Shown: positions 61,854 to 64,000 of the stretch, piece by piece
How positions within the stretch are numbered: the first letter of the stretch is position 1
Layout: each line of letters opens with the position of its first letter
NCBI RefSeq assembly: GCF_017307495.1
Contig: NZ_JAFKHE010000021.1
Coordinates: 62,001 to 126,000 of the forward strand
Direction of reading: 5' to 3'
Source: Devosia sp.
GTDB lineage: Bacteria > Pseudomonadota > Alphaproteobacteria > Rhizobiales > Devosiaceae
DNA: 64,000 nt
Notes under the pieces: generated by a model
Database searches by the model: none
The model's input: the letters and a program-made list of their open reading frames with translations, nothing else
What the model was told of the DNA's origin: nothing
Position numbers and translations under genes: made by a program

Positions 61854-62899
61854 GCCAAACCATCAAGGCCGCGGTGCTAAGCGCCGGCGCTTGGTCACAA
61901 TCGAGCCACCTCCCGGCGCTCAAGGCCGACCCGCGGGTACAACTGGTGGCGATCTCGAGCCCGAATGCCGAGATGGCGGCAAACCTCGGTCGGCAGTTCG
62001 AGGTGCCGCACTTCGCCGACTGGCGCGAGGCGCTGGCGACGGGACCCGAGATTGTCGTGGTGTCGAGCCCGCCGGTCGCGCATGAGGAACAGGTGATCGC
62101 TGCGCTCGAAGCCGGCGCACATGTGCTGGTGGAAAAGCCCTTCGCTCTCAGCGCCGGACCTGCCCGCCGCATGCGTGACACCGCGGAGCGCCTGGGCAGG
62201 GTGCTGCTGGTAGGCTTCGGCTGGCCGGCGGCACCGATCTTTGCCCTTGCCCGCCACCTGATCGATGCTGGAGAGGTCGGCCCTGTCGAGCACATGACGA
62301 TGCACCTGGCTGTAAACACCCGGGCGCTGCTCTCGGGCGGCACGGACGGGGGCTGGGGCGGCAAGGCGGAATCGAATACTGCGACCTATACCGACAAAGC
62401 CATCTCCGGGGGCGGCTCGGCGGCAGTGACGATGTCGCATCAGCTCGGCATGGTCGAATGGCTGGTCGGCGAGCCCATCGTCGCGCTCAACGCCAGCACG
62501 TTTCCGCCGGCCAGCGACATTGACCTGCACACCACCGTCAATGCCGAGTTCGCGGGAGGCGGCTCGGCCGCACTCAGCGCCGCTTCCACGCACCCCTACC
62601 TGGCCCGGCCGCAGTGGCACATGGCGCTGTACGGCGGCAACGGCCAGCTCTGGGCCGACTCGGTCGCCGACACGCTGCGGCTGGTCAGGGCCAATGGCGA
62701 GACCGTCGAGTACCGCGGGCCAGACGCGTCCGGCGTCTACGATCCCGGCGCCCCGACCAAGGCGCTGATCGAGTGCGGTTTCGGCGCACCGGCCCCGGCC
62801 GGCCTCACAGCCCGCCTGGCCGCGCGCGTCGTGGCCGTTACCGACGCCATCTACCTCAGTTCCAAGAACAACCAGAAACTCCAAGTCGAAGAGCAATGA
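61850..62899 (+). CDS. Gfo/Idh/MocA family oxidoreductase
   Basis: This 349-residue protein has an N-terminal Rossmann domain (KAAVLSAGAWSQSSHLPAL, a variant of the usual GxGxxG) and the family EKP motif in HVLVEKPFAL at about residue 90. A C-terminal alpha/beta domain follows with SHQLGMVEWL for substrate binding. Members oxidise or epimerise sugars, inositols or related polyols with NAD(P). Its position inside the importer operon, with four-base overlaps on both sides, indicates it acts on the imported compound or a fragment. Confidence 0.88.
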   Translation: MSQTIKAAVLSAGAWSQSSHLPALKADPRVQLVAISSPNAEMAANLGRQFEVPHFADWREALATGPEIVVVSSPPVAHEEQVIAALEAGAHVLVEKPFALSAGPARRMRDTAERLGRVLLVGFGWPAAPIFALARHLIDAGEVGPVEHMTMHLAVNTRALLSGGTDGGWGGKAESNTATYTDKAISGGGSAAVTMSHQLGMVEWLVGEPIVALNASTFPPASDIDLHTTVNAEFAGGGSAALSAASTHPYLARPQWHMALYGGNGQLWADSVADTLRLVRANGETVEYRGPDASGVYDPGAPTKALIECGFGAPAPAGLTARLAARVVAVTDAIYLSSKNNQKLQVEEQ

Positions 62900-64000
62900 G
62901 CACCAGTTCCATCCTGTTTACCGGCGGCCTTGTCGTCGACGGCCTGGGCAACGCTCCAGTGCGTGGCGACGTGCTGGTGAAAGGCGACCGGATTGCCGGC
63001 GTCTTCAAGGGCGCCAAGCGGCCCAACGCCGACCGTGTCGTCGATATTTCGGGGCTGTGCATTGCACCCGGCTTCATCGACATGCACACGCATTCCGACC
63101 TGCAAGTCCTGGTCAACCCCGACCACACCTCCAAGCTCAGCCAGGGCGTCACGACCGAAGTGCTCGGACAGGACGGGCTGAGCTACGCGCCGATCGACGA
63201 GGCGACGCTTGCCGAGTTGCGCAGCCAGCTCAAGGGCTGGAACGACGATCCGCCGGGCTTCGACTGGAACTGGCGCAGCGTCGCCGAGTACCTCGAGCGC
63301 CTCGACGGCAATGTCGCGGTCAACTGCGCCTACCTCGTGCCGCACGGGAACCTGCGCATGCTGGTGATGGGGAACGAGCCTCGCCTCGCGACCCCGGATG
63401 AACTCGAGAGGATGAAGGTGTTGCTGCGGCAGGCGCTCGAGGAAGGCGGCGTGGGGCTTTCGACGGGCCTGACCTACGTGCCGGCGATGTACTCAGATAC
63501 CGACGAACTGGTGGCACTGTGCGAAGTGGTCGCTGAGTATGGCGGCTTCTACTGCCCGCACCACCGCAACTACGGCGCCGATGCGCTCGGCGGTTATGCG
63601 GAGTGCTTCGAGATCGCGCGTCGTTCCGGCGTGGCGCTGCACCTCGCACACACTCACCTGAGCTTTGAGCCCAATCGTGGCAAGCTTCCGCAACTGCTGA
63701 AGATGTTTGACGAGGCGATCGCCGAAGGCATCGACCTGAGCTTTGACGCCTACCCCTATCTCGCCGGCATGACGACGCTTCTGTCGCAGTTGCCGAGCTG
63801 GGCACTTGCGGGATCGGGCGAGGAGCAGATGCAGCGGCTGCGCGATCCCGAGACGCGCAAGCGCATCATCGAAGCGCTCGACGTGATCGGCTCGGACGGC
63901 CATCAGGGCCTCACCGTCAACTGGTCCAATGTCTATCTCGCGGGGCTCCCCGGCGCGCCCGAGATGGAGTGGATGATGGAGGGCAGCCTCGCCGACGCGG
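62896..64000 (+). CDS. N-acyl-D-amino-acid deacylase (D-aminoacylase)-like amidohydrolase, 3' end outside window
   Basis: The first 368 codons are present. The sequence begins with the amidohydrolase beta-sandwich (ILFTGGLVVDGLGN), the metal motif APGFIDMHTHSDLQ, then GVTTEVLGQDG, GGVGLSTGLTYVPAMYSD and YCPHHRNYG, close to D-aminoacylases. These zinc enzymes remove acyl groups from N-acyl-D-amino acids; some relatives act on dihydropyrimidines or N-acyl-D-Glu. The ATG overlaps the preceding stop (ATGA). This fits import and breakdown of a D-configured N-acyl compound. Further genes, perhaps the ABC ATPase, may follow outside the window. Confidence 0.88.
   Translation, partial: MSTSSILFTGGLVVDGLGNAPVRGDVLVKGDRIAGVFKGAKRPNADRVVDISGLCIAPGFIDMHTHSDLQVLVNPDHTSKLSQGVTTEVLGQDGLSYAPIDEATLAELRSQLKGWNDDPPGFDWNWRSVAEYLERLDGNVAVNCAYLVPHGNLRMLVMGNEPRLATPDELERMKVLLRQALEEGGVGLSTGLTYVPAMYSDTDELVALCEVVAEYGGFYCPHHRNYGADALGGYAECFEIARRSGVALHLAHTHLSFEPNRGKLPQLLKMFDEAIAEGIDLSFDAYPYLAGMTTLLSQLPSWALAGSGEEQMQRLRDPETRKRIIEALDVIGSDGHQGLTVNWSNVYLAGLPGAPEMEWMMEGSLADA

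Overview
The window is high-GC DNA with dense, often translationally coupled genes. It most resembles an alphaproteobacterium of the Hyphomicrobiales, perhaps Devosia-like. The evidence is a C4-pathway hemA (5-aminolevulinate synthase), a class I lysyl-tRNA synthetase, FixJ-like and FNR/FixK-type regulatory features, a PodJ-like coiled-coil/Sel1/peptidoglycan-binding protein, a ligase-associated helicase/PdeM pair, and GTCATCCC...GGGATGAC dispersed repeats. No tRNA, rRNA, CRISPR array, insertion sequence or prophage was recognised. The genus is inferred from gene content, not from a search.

Left catabolic region (1-7.8 kb): the end of an amidohydrolase is followed by two coupled paralogous small proteins. 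Next come two divergent units around a shared promoter region with two matching IclR-type operator candidates: a PLP D-amino-acid deaminase-like enzyme plus IclR regulator leftward, and a second IclR regulator plus an M81 peptidase rightward. RidA and a glutamate-1-semialdehyde-aminomutase-like aminotransferase follow. Because hemA is present, that aminotransferase is probably catabolic rather than a heme enzyme.

Core and envelope region (7.8-48 kb): this holds coaBC, a leaderless HtrA-like protease, two related OmpA-type lipoproteins, and an SDR. hemA and a flavodoxin each lie behind an FNR/FixK-type palindrome, next to a FixJ-like regulator whose receiver has lost its phosphoacceptor Asp. 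Then come mscL, a hybrid histidine kinase with a NarL-type regulator, the large polarity-factor-like protein, Na/Pi and TauE/SafE transporters, the DNA-repair pair helicase + pdeM (pdeM carries an in-frame palindromic repeat insertion), pyrD, a LexA-like S24 repressor, lysS, a family 2 glycosyltransferase, dadA and a c-type cytochrome.

Signalling cluster (48.5-55.2 kb): four consecutive genes encode a zinc-ribbon class III nucleotide cyclase with ATPase/TPR region, a receiver fused to a thioredoxin-reductase-like flavoprotein without its CxxC, a cyclic-nucleotide-binding histidine kinase, and a UBP-type zinc finger. They look like one cascade from cAMP synthesis to a phospho-controlled flavoenzyme. 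This is the most interesting candidate system here.

Right catabolic region (55.3-64 kb): an IclR regulator, an amidohydrolase and a second GSAM-like aminotransferase form one unit. A Tat-exported solute-binding protein, two ABC permeases, a Gfo/Idh oxidoreductase and a D-aminoacylase-like enzyme (cut by the window end) form a second. Together with the left region this points to uptake and breakdown of unusual (D-, N-acyl or beta-) amino-acid compounds; the actual substrates are unknown.
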